From Sycobia sp. Sy_11 (taxonomy: Eukaryota; Arthropoda; Insecta; Hymenoptera; Epichrysomallidae): a stretch of DNA of 64,000 bases. The notes under the pieces are model-generated. The model was not told where the DNA came from and made no database searches. It worked only from the letters and a program-made list of their open reading frames with translations. Position numbers and translations under genes: made by a program. Location: contig JACCIC010000018.1 of NCBI GenBank assembly GCA_018907035.1, forward strand, positions 124,001 through 188,000, given 5' to 3'. Positions 40,009 through 52,580 of this stretch are shown here, piece by piece (position 1 is the first letter of the stretch; every line of letters starts with the position of its first letter).

Positions 40009-40715
40009 TCACGACTTTAATAAGACGCACCGGTACATACGATTAATTCTCCGAAGCGACGTCGAACTACTAGAACTTGGTTCTGCCGTCGTCGCTGCCG
40101 CTGCAGCCTCCCTGTATCTGCCGAAGGTATAGGAAGGGAATGAGAGAGAAGAAAGAGAGAGAGGGGGGGGAAGAGCACTGATAAATTATTCAAACGGCCA
40201 ATGCTCGCTCGGGGGTAATGGTATTTTACGGAAAGTTTCGACGGTGCGCGAGAGTTGAATATATATCTATATATATACATATACATATATGTGTGTATAA
40301 GCGTCGTCGCGGCACCGACGTTCGAAAGAGATTCGCGGGAAGCGAAGGGAGGAAACTTCGTTCTCGCCGCCCCCCCCTATCCCTCGCCGTGTTAACGGAT
40401 TCGCTTGGGGAATTTAGTTTTGTATTATTTGCAGGAGATAGGGGGGGTAGGGGTGGGTGGGGCAGCTAGCTGCCTCGCGCAGCCGAGTGTCGCCCGATCG
40501 TCGGAGTAATTTATGCGAGCGCGCGTTATACGCCTCCTTATCAAGGACAACTTGTACATCTTTCACCCTTGGGGATAATTGTCGCAGAGTGGATAGACAA
40601 GAAAAAAACTGCAATTAATGATTTTTCATTTTTTTTTTTTTATCGAGAGTGCGAAGTCTCAATATTTTTACTTTTTTGTAGTAACCTACCTGAAAACAGT
40701 TATGTAATCCAATGT

Positions 40716-40720
<5 letters not shown>

Positions 40721-40768
<48 letters not shown>
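40721..40768. repeat. (AT)n microsatellite
   Basis: Pure AT tract of about 47 bases, about 450 bases before the next SBSPON-like exon. Confidence 0.96.
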
Positions 40769-40769
<1 letters not shown>

Positions 40770-41218
40770 CATGCTGCTGTAATAAAAGAATTGAAAAAAT
40801 CAAATAGTAAGAGTAATATTTGATAAGATAACGCTTTGAAAATGATTAAAATTTGTTTGTTAAAGTATTTGTTGAAAAACTCATCTATTAGGTTATAATT
40901 GAAGCACAGAATTAAAAACTAATTAATTAATTACGTAAGTACGTAAGCGTCTATTGCTAGATGGCCTTTTAATTACGTATATGATTGGACGATGCTACAG
41001 ACTTGAATATCCCTTGCAGATAAACAAGAGGTTTTCGAAAAATGCAATAAAGGATGGAAAGCCGTGTTTTTAATGACATGATGATTTTGAAGTTACTTTA
41101 TATTTTTATATTTTACGCTTGATAGTATTACAATATTTCTGATTACAAGTATATAAACGAAGAATAAAACTTTGACACGAACATCAAGTTTATACGAAAT
41201 TTCATTTTATCGTTGCAG

Positions 41219-41295
41219 ATACTGCGTGACGTTTACGGTGACAAAGGCGTCGAAGGCCTGTTACAAGGACTCTGGTCTCTCAGAATTCACCGAGG
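41219..41295 (+). CDS. SBSPON: SBSPON-like protein, short exon with YCVTFTV segment
   Basis: The acceptor is TCGTTGCAG, ending at 41218; the donor is GAGG|GTAAGT at 41295/41296. The exon enters in phase 2 (completing Glu) and leaves in phase 1. The 77 bases encode YCVTFTVTKASKACYKDSGL and then SEFTEG. In vertebrate SBSPON the equivalent place has a YC-x-F segment with a second Cys shortly after, which supports the assignment. It is the smallest exon found. It lies 23.9 kb from the preceding exon and 9.1 kb from the next, so ab initio gene finders could easily miss it. The two cysteines probably form disulphides in the extracellular C-terminal domain. Confidence 0.85.
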
Positions 41296-42379
41296 GTAAG
41301 TTGTATTTTTCTCGTATTATTTACGAGATATTTTAATAAAAATGAAAAGAAACATCAAGAATTTCTTCGGATTTTTTTTTGTTCGAATTAAGCTTAAAGC
41401 TGGCGAGTATTTCAGCTAAATATGCAAGTCCTTGAAGAGAGAAAATAATTGAATTTAATAAGAGAGATAGAAAATAAGCTTCCTTTCCATTTTCATGTTC
41501 GTTTTTCCTTATAACTTTCTAGCAGACATCGGGATGAATATTAAATTCATCCAATAAAGTTATTGGGTGAATTTTTTTTTTTTTATTAAACAGATTTATA
41601 TTGAAACTTTAAAATCGACTTATACGAACTTTGACGCGTTTGTATATTATTTTATAAGGTATTGATCTTAACAGAAATAACATTTTTAAAATTTCTGAAA
41701 GAATATTATTTTTTAGCTTGAAAACAAGTTTTGGTGCTTTTCTAATTATTCAACTATTATATAATTTATCACAACGGATCTTTTGTTAATTAAATTTTGC
41801 ACGCAATCAATATCCGTCACGTCGCATCGATAAATTTGTGATTAAAAATAAATAATGTTTATGGAGTTAAATCAGGCATTATCCTAATGTAAGAGAGTGT
41901 CACGCGTGGAGAATAAAAAAGAACCACTACTCGATTGATAAATGATAAATGTGCTTAACGTCGTAAAAAAAATGAACACAATTTACAATTTTATGCCCAT
42001 CGTACATACTTTTTTTATCCATTGTTACGTTTGAAAATTGTTCCGGTACATGAAAAATCTTAATTTTATCAAAATCTTATCCTTAAACGTAATTTTTTAT
42101 TATTTTTCACTCGTAGAATTATTGTTTAAAGTTATAATTATAATTTAAATTATGTAAATTATCGTTAAGTTTTTAGAAAAAGCTAATAGTTCTTACAATA
42201 CAGCAGAATACTAGTTTCGGAAAGCTGTAAAATTGGTCCTATTATTATGAATTAAATGGTACGTTTAAAAATAATTTTATATTTATATCATGCTAAATAC
42301 AGACGGCCAATTTTACTTGGTTTTTTTTTCGATAACTTAAATATATGACTAATACGCACAATTACAGTCATAAAAATAT

Positions 42380-42381
<2 letters not shown>

Positions 42382-42430
<49 letters not shown>
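42382..42430. repeat. (AT)n microsatellite
   Basis: Pure AT tract of about 49 bases, just upstream of a possible splice acceptor. Confidence 0.96.
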
Positions 42431-42434
<4 letters not shown>

Positions 42435-42505
42435 ATACGCCAATTTCTTTCTTCGTTCTCTCTTAAATCACATCGTATTAACACTGCGTTATGGTTTTTT
42501 TACAG

Positions 42506-42578
42506 CGATAACGAACAGCCAAAATCGGCGCCTAAATTAAAAAAGCCCAAAGTAACATCGCGAAAAGCTAAGCTTTAA
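42506..42578 (+). CDS. possible alternative terminal exon
   Basis: A good acceptor (a T-rich run then ACAG at 42502-42505, with a TTAAC branch-like word about 30 bases upstream) is followed in phase 2 by a Lys-rich frame DNEQPKSAPKLKKPKVTSRK, then AKL and TAA. The phase fits the donor at 17338, so a transcript skipping the 41219 exon could end here with a short basic tail. It does not fit the donor at 41295. The match of one phase in three is weak evidence and there is no AATAAA close by. It may be a chance frame. Confidence 0.2.
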
Positions 42579-43338
42579 TTTTATTTTCATCAATGAAAAT
42601 CCATACTCGTCCCGACAGTTATTCGAGAATCACGCGAGGCTGCCGCTCGACACCTCGGACCTTTCTGTTCGCTCTCTTCGCGTAGCTATTCGACGCTCAT
42701 CAAGCTGCACGCTGCTGCTGCTCCCGTACAAGCCGTGAACCACTCTGTGAGCCACTGGCTCGCCGCTATAAATTGGCCTCGAGATGGCCCCGTAGCCGGA
42801 GAGAGAGAGAGAGAGCCGTGCTCAAGAGTCCCGGCCGCCCACGGGCGATCGACTCGATCGACGTCCATCGCCAGCCGAATCGGCGAGCCGTTCTTTTTAC
42901 AGGCGGCGACGGACGGGGCGAAATATCGGCGCTGCAGCACAGTCGGCGGCGACGGCACGCGGCCTAACGCGCGCGCGATATCATCGTGACGTTGGAAAGG
43001 CGTACGAGCCCCTCCCCCCCCACTCGCCCCCGAAGACGGTGGAGCAAGCGATTGATTTCCGATGCTCGGCATCCTTGCGATTCGGTGACTCCTTTCGGGG
43101 CACCTGGGAGCCCCTCTCACCGTGACAAATAATGTACGTTAAAATTCCCGGGTCGCGTTATCGGGCGTTACGGCACGCCTCATTTAATATCGGTCCTCGA
43201 GAGGATTAAACATTTCAATTTTGCCGACTTGGCAATCTCGACCCTCCCGTCACGTAGGTCCCGGAAGACGCGATCGCCCGCCCTCTCTGCCTCTATCGCA
43301 CTCACTGTCTTCCTCGTTGCTTTTTGAATTTTATTTTT

Positions 43339-43344
<6 letters not shown>

Positions 43345-43382
<38 letters not shown>
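43345..43382. repeat. (CT)n microsatellite
   Basis: CT dinucleotide tract of about 38 bases. Confidence 0.95.
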
Positions 43383-43385
<3 letters not shown>

Positions 43386-46300
43386 AATCTCTCGCCATCT
43401 CTTCATTTCAAATTACATTCAGCGCGTCGTCGAAGCGCGATCGATCCAGGGGCTTCTGTCTCGGTAAGTGCCTCCGTTCCGTCCCGTGCACGTCGCTGGA
43501 GGGGATGAGCGAAACTATCTAAGAGCCAAGCAATGGCCGAAAGGCGCTTTACAGAAATAAAATGCCACGTCGCGCATTACCGATGCTGATTATGGAAATT
43601 GATCGCGGCATTTATTTCATCACAATGGCCCAGTCGCAAAATTAACGCATCGATCAAGAAATGAATAAATTCGGCTTGTCGAGTACAATTGCAACGACAC
43701 CCGTCGACGAATCAGCCGAAACCTCGCTGCGCACGAGCGCCCGGCCCCTCTCCTCGGCATCGTGCGCGTGATTCGATCGATGACTTTCTTCCTTTTCGTA
43801 TTATTTGAGGCGTGCTTGCAAAGATTCGCAGTAAACTCGCGTCATCTTCTCGCCTCGCACTTTGCAGCATGCTGATCGTATTTTCGTTTTAATGGAAGAT
43901 ACATCGGTTGACGGCGCTTCGACTTAGTCGAGGCTTTCAAACCGAATTAATCAAGATAAATACGCTTTGTTTTATGGCCTGCCCCGTGTCGCGCTCTGCA
44001 TTTATTTACTTCGCACATCGTTCATCGCCTCTTTTTGCACAAATGGTAAAGGTGGCATTCCCGCCCCCCCCCTCTTGGCTATAGGTGTCTAGCTTAACGA
44101 TTATTTTGCCACGATCGCGACGCTTCGAAATCGTGTAATTGAGAAAAATCTTGTACGTATTACAAGTGTCAATTTTTCAATGGCAGAAATTTATTCATAG
44201 CGTTGAGCAATAAATAATGCAAGTAGGATAATCGTACTTCGCTGTTACACCCGCGATAGGGGGTACACTATCATGGGGGTGTCATTCGCCATGCCCGAAC
44301 TTTTAAAATCATAACTGGCAATACGAGCATTTGCAGAATATGCCCAGACGTCAAAATTTTACAGGAACGGCCTGCTTCTACCAGGAGTTTTTCTCGATCA
44401 TTTTAATTTGCATGTGAATGCAGTTGAAGCTTATCCTATTTTGGTCCGTGGTTGTGTCGATCGCGCAGAGGCTGGGCAATGCTCGATGCGCCCATTACAA
44501 TCGGTGCGCTTGAGCGCTCATTTTCAATAAGTAATTCATACACCTTTGTTTTATAAATTTTATTTCAATGAGTGATCAAGATACACCTTCACATTCCGCT
44601 CCGAAATCGTGCTCTCGTCGTTCGCTAGATATTATTGTGACGCCTAGAGTGAGCCTCTTTTTCCCCTTTCTAGTCGATCCATCGCTCATAACTTCCGTAA
44701 GCAGTAATTTATGTGTTACATAAAAAAATCTATAAGACGATGAAGGTAGACACCGGAATGGTTTAACTGAAGTCCTACTTACTTACATACAAGTTACAGT
44801 TTACCTTTTTTCTTTTTTAAATTCTGCTCTCGATAAGGAACCTCAACTATACCATATCGTTCTCCATACATCTTATAAATATTTTAAACAATTCATCGAT
44901 TCGTGGATTTGGTCAAAACACCGAAGATTTAAAGTAGAAAGTATCCCTTTCTGTTACGTTACTATCAAGTAAATCGATTTTACGAAAAGTCCTACGAAAT
45001 AATACCAACGTGCGGTACGCTATTGCGAATTAATTTTTTTTCTTCAATCCAGTCCTTATCACATTATCAGAAACGAATTGAAAGTTTTCACATTTGCCAA
45101 CAGTCCCCGCACAAACGCAATGGCCCTTCTCCTCTCGCGTGTCTTATTTTCGCCAACAGACGAGGCGGGAGGGATGCCGTTGCCCTAATACACACGCACG
45201 TAGCGACTATATATATATATATATATATCATCGCTAGCGGCCCGATCGCAACCCGGGCGAAACGCCGAGTATATTTAACGAGAAGAGGAGGGAGTCATGG
45301 GACCGGGTGACGACTCCCGCTCCTCTCGCCCGATTTCGCGCGCTTCTCTCCTCTCGCCCGAGAGGCCGGAAGAGCCTTCCGCTCGATTATCCTCGGCGCG
45401 GCGCTATCTACATAGTCGACTGTCTCTATCTCTCTCTCTCTCTCTGTACGTCCCTCTCTGCCTCTCCCTCAAACCCCTCGGATCCCGAGCGAATCGGAAA
45501 TTTTTACCGCGGTGTACTCGCGCGGTCCGTCGCCCGAGTCCGTCGCCTCGGCACGAAGTGTATTTTCGCAACGCGATTATAGCCGGGTAACGTCGTGGCG
45601 CGGGCGGCTAATCGGCCGGCGACTCGTCGGTTCAAGCGTTTTTCGATCTCTCCTCCGGATTTAGCATTGCGGCATGGACGCGGTGGTTCGCCTACCCGCT
45701 TCCGTCTTCTTTCGTCCGGGCAATTGAGTGGATCGGAGAAATAATTTATAATAGACAGAGAGCGTTCGAACGAGCAGTTATATCGGACCAACTTCGAAGA
45801 AGGATGTGGCTGTTAGATTTCATAAAGGCTTGTTTGGCTTAATATTCGTCATCTTCGTCATCTTCACTATATTATTTTTCTGTCAAAAATCTAAGGAAAC
45901 GACTGAATGAAACTCTGAATGAACAATAAAAATCTTTCTTTCTATCCTTACTTTGCTTCAACAAGCAGAAAAGGACTCAATTCACAGCGAAATATTTGTC
46001 GTTACAGGCGTTTTTGCTACGAGGAAATTGCATCTTTCGAATCTGTTAAAATTATGATTACAATGACTTTTCGAAGTATTATAAAGTATTTCACAGTACT
46101 GTATAACTTTTTCTAAGAATATCATCAAAATTATGTTCTTTACATAACCGTGATAATAATAAATTATTGTAAAATGTATTCATATAGTCTAATACGTAAA
46201 ACAAAATTATTCCCAAAATTTTTAACGCTATGTTGCTTTATGTTTGTATAAATATTTAAAATAATATAGTATTGCAGAAAAGATAATTTGTATAACTTTC

Positions 46301-46810
46301 TCAAATTTATAAATCATCGGCTCTTTTTATAAATATAAAAATGATCAGAATCTTAAAGGTTACTGTAAAAATATTAAGCAGACTTCAATTTCATCTTAGA
46401 ACCCCTATAATTGGAAATTCGCCTTTTTCTTATTTTAAAATACTAGAAACACTATTAAAATATCTTTGCCGAATAATCGAAATAATGTAAAAGCAGCCCT
46501 ATTGCATACCAAAATCTATATAACGTCTTAATAACATAAGGGAGCTTTTTTTTTTCATCAAAACTTACTACATCAACTCAAATACATATTTTATCTGCAA
46601 ATATATACGGATGAAACGGGCGTGCTTAGGCAGTTGCAAGGCATCAAAAGAGCAAATGGCCATCTTCAGACTTCAATCCGAGCAGTTTCTCTATATAGCC
46701 GTTGAAAGAGGAAACAGGGAAGAGATCCCAGTGTGAGTGCGCGTATGTGTGTGTGCGTATTGTTAGGCTCGGTAGGGAAATTGGCAGAAAATTGCCGGGC
46801 ATTCAATATG

Positions 46811-46816
<6 letters not shown>

Positions 46817-46861
<45 letters not shown>
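46817..46861. repeat. (AT)n microsatellite
   Basis: Pure AT tract of about 45 bases. Confidence 0.96.
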
Positions 46862-46864
<3 letters not shown>

Positions 46865-47787
46865 GCGAAATTATCCTGCCAACGAGGGTGAAGAGAGAGG
46901 ACCGGAGCTGCCGCGGCTCGTTTCTCGATGTACACGAACCAGCGCAAATTGCACGCGCATGTTCGTTTCGGGAAATTTTAATTGGAATCTCAATTCGGTT
47001 CCGCTACTACATATACCTTGCGGTCCCCCCACATCCGACCGTTGCTATACATGGATTTCGAATTTTGATATTTGCTTTATTATTATTTCGATTTTTGCTT
47101 TTTGTTTTGATATTTTTCCTTTTTTTTTTTTTTAACAGAAAAATAATTATTTCGCCAAATTGCTTGGGCGTGTAAATGATAAGTAAATTGATTGCCCGCT
47201 GCTTCGAGGCGGTTAATTGTATAAGGTTTAAATGCTAATTTTAAATATACATATACATATACACAAATTATACTGTATGATAACGAAAAATCCAATAATT
47301 AATGGAGACGTGAAAATTTCATCGAATAGGAAGAAATTGAACGATATTTATAAGAAGTTCAGCACCGCGGTAAAATGCGTACCAAAAAAATCATCATCCC
47401 GTAATGTAAATAGTACAGTCAATCGGAATACTATAAAGCGAAAAAGAAGAACCGATCGATTTAGCTAAATATGTATATATATGTTAACGAGTCGAAAAAT
47501 GTATCGCGGTCCGACGAAAGCGACTACTTTCAACGAACGCGCCCTCCCCCCGTATAGAGGCAGGCTTAAAATACTCATGCGTCCATTGACGCTGCGCGCA
47601 GAGCTGCGGGAAAACGCGACAATGGGCGCGATGAACTAACCCAGTTTCCCCGGGTTTCGCGCCGCTTCATTTTCCGCCTCGCTTTCCACTAATGACAAAC
47701 GCACAAAAGACAGCGCGATCGGCACATTAGACTCGTATGAGATTGACGCGATATCTCCGAGTTATATCTTTGCTGTAATGTTTGTGC

Positions 47788-47789
<2 letters not shown>

Positions 47790-47833
<44 letters not shown>
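47790..47833. repeat. (AT)n microsatellite
   Basis: Pure AT tract of about 44 bases. A second tract of about 28 bases lies at 47949-47976. Confidence 0.95.
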
Positions 47834-47841
<8 letters not shown>

Positions 47842-47948
47842 ATGCGTAGATAATACGTATAATTTTCATGCGCGCACACGGAACTGGGTTAAATTCAATG
47901 ATTCCCCGAGGCGCCTTTCTGGCTCTGCACCGTAGCCGAGAACGTCAG

Positions 47949-47979
<31 letters not shown>

Positions 47980-48652
47980 AAAGTCGGTCTCGTATAAGGC
48001 AGATTCGCGCGCGGGGCTCTTGGCGAAATGAATAGCCGTGGGGGAAAAAAAAGGATGGGAAGGTGCGATAAATTTTATTCCCTACATCGAATATTTAATG
48101 TTATTGAATTTTTCCACGAAATTATTCGTAAAGCGATTAATTTTCTACGTTACGTTTACATGTTTTATTACGCGCGTGATAATTCGTCACGTCTCGATTC
48201 TTTTGATCCCGCTTCTTTTCATCTGGCTTTATTTATTTAAACGATGAAAAACTATCCGTCACTAAGAATTTAATTTATAATTAATTTTATTATTCGTTAT
48301 TGTTTCTCAAATGAATTTTAAATTTGCCAATAATCGATGAGTCAAATTGTAAAATATTTAATCATTCTTAACGTATAGCTTATCCAATAACAACGTTCTT
48401 TGCAAACCAACTAAACCGAACAATTTTGTTTGCTTGTCGACTAGATTAAAAATGAAAATCGTCATTTTTGCTTTATTATCGTTCAATTTTCTTGTAAAAG
48501 ACAATAATTGTTCGTGGAAAAATAAAGAGATGTTTCTTTAAATTTCAGTGTAAAGCAGCAGCGATATAATCCTTCTTTTTAAGACATTGCGCAAAATTCT
48601 TATCTACGATATCATAGAAATGGAGTAGGCAAAGTATCCGCTAGGAAAAATA

Positions 48653-49069
48653 TACACTATCCGACCTATAAAGTATGCTATGATGTCCATAAATGTTTAA
48701 TTAAAAAACAAAAATTTGATCGCTTCACTCGGAAACTATCAGAACTTTTTTTAAAAAAATCGTACCTACTTGCTAAAATTTAGCACGTTCATTTATCACG
48801 ATGCTCTATTTTTTCTTCTTTTTTTTTTTAAATTCAATATGGCAGAGCAGTTATAGCAAGACGTAATAGAAATCTCTCAAATTTGCATATTTGCATATTT
48901 TGCTAGATAGGCAAAGCTGCATACTGCTTTAACGTAGAGTTCGCAGTAATTAGAGTAATACCATCTTTAATTTTCAAAATTGGACACCCGACTGGTAATC
49001 AGGAGATTAAAAAAAAAATATATTTTTATCTTAGCGATTTACAGTTAGTTTTATGTTTCGGATAGTGTA
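48653..49069. mobile_element. candidate non-autonomous Tc1/mariner-type MITE
   Basis: TACACTATCCGA at 48653-48664 is matched by its exact reverse complement TCGGATAGTGTA at 49058-49069. The outermost TA on each side can be the target-site duplication, leaving CACTATCCGA as the terminal repeat. The inside (about 400 bases) is AT-rich with no transposase. Size, TA ends and terminal CA suit a Tc1/mariner-derived MITE. The inverted match beyond the first 12 bases is weak, so the call is moderate. Confidence 0.55.
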
Positions 49070-50395
49070 GTGTATTTACCCTTGTCCGATCTTTTAATGA
49101 AATTATATTAACTATATGAGAAATGAATGAAAAAATAAGAAGGATTCTGTCCTTCTTCGGGCTAGATATTTAATGATAAATTAGAATTTCAATGATGCAC
49201 TCATTATAAATGTATGAATGCCGTATTAACTCTTTGCGGACCTAATGAAATGAATATATTAATATTATAACTGTTTCATCAATGTACAATGTGAATTTAT
49301 GAGTCCTAGTTAATGGTCATCGCTCTAAAATGATTAGCCGTTACTTTCATTCATTTTACATGAATGTATATGATTTATATATATAAACGGAATCATGAAA
49401 TAAGAAGTACACGCGATCGTAAATCGTAGCAGAATAATAAAATATTTATATAGTAATAGAATAAAAAATAACAGAGGTTGTAAATTGTTATAGAATATAA
49501 ACGTACATTAACGTCTTTTTAACCGGAAGTATATATTATATAGGCTTCCAACTATAAAAGATGACTGCCTTCTGATTCTTTCAGAAAATTATGAACTTAC
49601 TAATCTATCATTTATGGTTATTATTACTCTCATTATTTTTCTCGAAATAATTGATAATGCTCAAAGATTCATTCTTTTAAGGGCATAATTAAATTGCCAA
49701 AAGTTGTTACAAAGTTTCGACAGCTCTAATTTTCGATAATCTTCGGTCGTTAATAACAATTATAAAAATATGATTAAATCAAATATAATTAAATAAAATA
49801 TGATTAAAATTATGAATAAATTAAAAATATATTAAATCGTTATTTAATAGACTATTAATTATCTACACTCATTGAGATACATACAAGCAGATAGATTCCC
49901 TTTGTCATTATGAGTAAGCAGGAGGCTCGAACACTTTCTAATAAATCTGTTTGTTAAAGCAAGCCCTTTCTTGTATTTTTTGCGTTCCGCGGTGTAACGA
50001 ATGTCTTTGCTAACCGAACCTTTATTATTGTTAAAAATAGAAAATATCAAAGTGTTCTTGCGCGTTTTCTACATTTGTACTCCTAATTCTATCGATGATT
50101 TTTCTTTGATTTATTTTTTTTTTCAGTACATTTATTATTTTCAATTCTTATACTTACATAATTAATTATTTTTGACTTCAGCGTTAGATTTTTCTACTAT
50201 TTTCATGAAATCCCGAAGAAGACAGGAAATTGGAGGTATAGCCCTCAAAAAGCATCCCATTTCCCATCCCTCGATTACTCACTCGTCCTTTACATGACTC
50301 ATCTAGGGGCCCTTGCGCCAACTCCCCCCCCCCCGCCCCGTCCCACCAGCACCTGAGACACGCCCCAAACTAAACGATAGCCTTCTCTGCCGCAG

Positions 50396-50607
50396 GTGCC
50401 CGCGTCTGCGTGCGCTGCCAGGTCCAGGCCCTTCGGCGCGTCCTCGACTGGCGATGCGAGGGCGACGGCGGCACCGAGGCCATGATCACCAGGTGGAGCA
50501 TGCTGAGCTCGCCCCACTGCCACGGCAAGTGGCTGCGCACGAAGAGGACCGGGCCCGAGTGCGGGGCGAGCCTCTGCCAGCCCCGGCCCCACTTCATCTT
50601 CGTCTGA
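50396..50607 (+). CDS. SBSPON: SBSPON-like protein, C-terminal exon
   Basis: The acceptor CTGCCGCAG ends at 50395. The exon enters in phase 1 (completing Gly) and ends at TGA 50605-50607. It encodes the conserved C-terminal domain: ARVCVRCQ, the DWRCEGDG block, a Trp in ITRWSM, SSPHCHGKWLR and a final CGASLCQPRPHFIFV. Vertebrate SBSPON has the same order of Cys and Trp residues (VC-x-C, RC-x-G-D-G, W, PRC-x-G-x-W) and also ends in a short hydrophobic Phe-Ile-Phe tail, which makes this a firm family match. GC3 is high. The antisense frames here are compositional shadows. The 3' UTR end is unclear; the first clear AATAAA noticed downstream is at about 52350. Confidence 0.9.
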
Positions 50608-50685
50608 GAACGCCCGGTGGCGCGCGACGGCGACGATCCCGCGACGGTCGCGCGGCGATGACCGCCTCCCGCCACGTTGTCGACT

Positions 50686-50717
<32 letters not shown>

Positions 50718-50905
50718 TGCGGCCCCCGAGCAGAAAGTAGAGAGGGGAGTGGGCGAGGGGCATGAAGAAAGGGGTTCGCGAGCGCCGATGCGCGTGAAGA
50801 ACCGGGGGGGGGGCGGGCACGGCTCTTTAATTTCTGCTCGGACGCCGCGCATACGCGATATTGGAAAGATATAAATATATAGATATATTATTTTTTGAGA
50901 GAGAG

Positions 50906-50908
<3 letters not shown>

Positions 50909-50944
<36 letters not shown>
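50909..50944. repeat. (GA)n microsatellite
   Basis: GA dinucleotide tract of about 36 bases, probably within the 3' UTR, continuing as imperfect GA to about 50990. Confidence 0.93.
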
Positions 50945-50948
<4 letters not shown>

Positions 50949-52206
50949 GCGAGAGTGTGAGAGAGTGAGAGAGATTGAGAAAGAGGGAGAAAATTGCTCC
51001 GCCGGGCGAGCGCGAAGCAATTATTATCGAAATATCGTTTTCGCGCGCCCGCGATGATCGATGTGTCTCTGTGTGTTCGACTGTAGAAGCGCGATTTATA
51101 AATCGACAGAAATGCATGTCTCTGTTAATGGAAGATCTTTGTTTTCCTTCTTCGCTTTATGCCGTCTATCATTAGCAGGAGAGACAGTTGGACGACTCTC
51201 GGTTCCAGGGATAATTCTCGCTGCCGCGAGGGATTTAATTACAAATTTTTTTCTGAGAAAGACCGGATCACGCTCGAAACAGCGAAAAGTCTAGCTCTCC
51301 TGGGCGGGGTGGCGAATCGTTCCTGACCTCGAGCTCGGGGGGAGGGGGGGTAATCGTGGGAGGGCTACTCTCCGAGTCGCTTGATCGATCGGAACGATTG
51401 CGGTTTGGGTAGAGCATATGATATGTGGATATGAGCAAGTACAGGGGCGTGCGTAAAGATCAAGCGCACACTTGAGCGCGACGCGGCACCGAGAGAATTA
51501 TCGATGCATCAAGTCCAAATCTTACGGGAATATACGCACCGATCCGTCGTTTTACGTTGGCCAGCGATGTCGAAACAAAATGTTCATGATATTGGATTGG
51601 CACGCGCTAAAGGCAAAACCTCGAATATATATATATATACCTGTACGTTTGTTTCACGACAATTTCATTTTTTCTATTATATTTTTATAAACACCTGTAA
51701 AAAGTTATCCAATTTTCATGATAAATCAAGCACGACTTGACGTTCAATTTCGTCGAGATATTTAGACGCGTAGTTTGAGATTTACATATATTAATGTTTG
51801 TAAAAATATAACATAAGAAGTAAGTAAAGAAGAAAACGTAATTTTCCAAATGAACGTCGATAATAACCCATCGGTGGACCGATGAATGCGACCGATCGAT
51901 AACGATTACGGCGTCTTGGCATTTTGATTGCGACGCGGTGAGGGAATCGCGCCAATTGTCGATGCCGCGCGAGGCCGGCGACTGCGCGCGCTTTCCCGGG
52001 AACGACGGGCAAGTTTATCGTAATCCCGCTGTATTTTTTTTCTTTCTTCGAGCGTGCAGTGTAAATTGGTCTGGAGGTCGAGCCCACATATCAAAGATCA
52101 TATTTTATAGTGGACGAGCGATGAAAAGATTGAAGAGTATTATCAGGGCTTGCAGTTTTGTATTTTCGATGTATTCTGCTATAAAGTCCCGTTTACTTTA
52201 TGCTGC

Positions 52207-52207
<1 letters not shown>

Positions 52208-52267
<60 letters not shown>
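52208..52267. repeat. (ATT)n trinucleotide microsatellite
   Basis: About 20 pure ATT units. Confidence 0.97.
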
Positions 52268-52270
<3 letters not shown>

Positions 52271-52406
52271 CTTTTACAAGCATATATTGTTAGCTGTAAA
52301 TCCAAGGTATTTTTAATGCCTCATTTATGCTCTTATAAATTTAAAAATCAATAAAAAGTTTTGCTTTTATTTAAAAGCCTTTGTTTACTCTTTTTTTAGT
52401 TAAATG

Positions 52407-52410
<4 letters not shown>

Positions 52411-52437
<27 letters not shown>
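52411..52437. repeat. (AT)n microsatellite
   Basis: AT dinucleotide tract of about 27 bases. Confidence 0.92.
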
Positions 52438-52580
52438 CAATATATCTCTGTTTTATGACAAAAACAATCAATTTTTTTCAGAATTTTTATGTACTTTTTT
52501 TTATTCTTTATTTTCAGAAGGTAAGTATACCAGAAAAGTAAATTTATTATCCATTGATTATAATAAAATGTACGTTATTC

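Larger units (their letters stand above)
17339..41218 (+). other. intron 2 of the visible SBSPON-like gene (23.9 kb)
   Basis: Starts GTGAGTATA and ends CGTTGCAG. It is non-coding apart from weak candidates discussed under findings. AT-rich blocks (18500-19300, 20570-22440, 24060-25250, 28300-28900, 31800-34260, 35560-37000) alternate with GC-rich patches with homopolymer G/C runs (19400-20300, 22740-23460, 25450-25870, 28990-29700, 30900-31450, 39300-39760). It holds a dispersed-repeat copy at 26139-26420, a perfect 17-bp hairpin at 18911-18973 and many microsatellites. I see no nested gene. Confidence 0.8.
41296..50395 (+). other. intron 3 of the visible SBSPON-like gene (9.1 kb)
   Basis: Starts GTAAGTTGT and ends CTGCCGCAG. 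It contains a possible alternative terminal exon at 42506-42578, GC-rich patches (42640-43100, 43400-44100, 45240-45720, 47510-47760), microsatellites and a MITE-like element at 48653-49069. No nested gene was recognised. Confidence 0.8.
14767..50607 (+). other. SBSPON-like gene, visible part (four exons)
   Basis: Exons 14767-14961, 17218-17338, 41219-41295 and 50396-50607 join without a frame error. Phases pass 1, 2 and 1 across the three introns, and all junctions are GT...AG. Together they encode about 200 residues ending at a TGA. In order, the protein has one thrombospondin type-1 repeat, a linker, a conserved YCVTFTV segment, and the Cys/Trp-rich C-terminal domain of SBSPON/RPESP-type proteins. 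Known members start with a signal peptide and a somatomedin-B domain; those exons are not visible and probably lie left of the window. The three introns are about 2.3, 23.9 and 9.1 kb. The protein should be secreted to the extracellular matrix; its function is poorly known even in vertebrates. Confidence 0.85.

Noticed and set aside
47232..47468. 78-residue Lys/Arg/Asn-rich open frame
   Set aside because: No start context, splice signal or recognisable motif; AT-rich chance frame.
50299..51020. Minus-strand open frames of 173 and 216 residues opposite the last SBSPON-like exon
   Set aside because: Antisense shadows of a GC3-rich exon extended by GA/CT microsatellite and CGG repeats.
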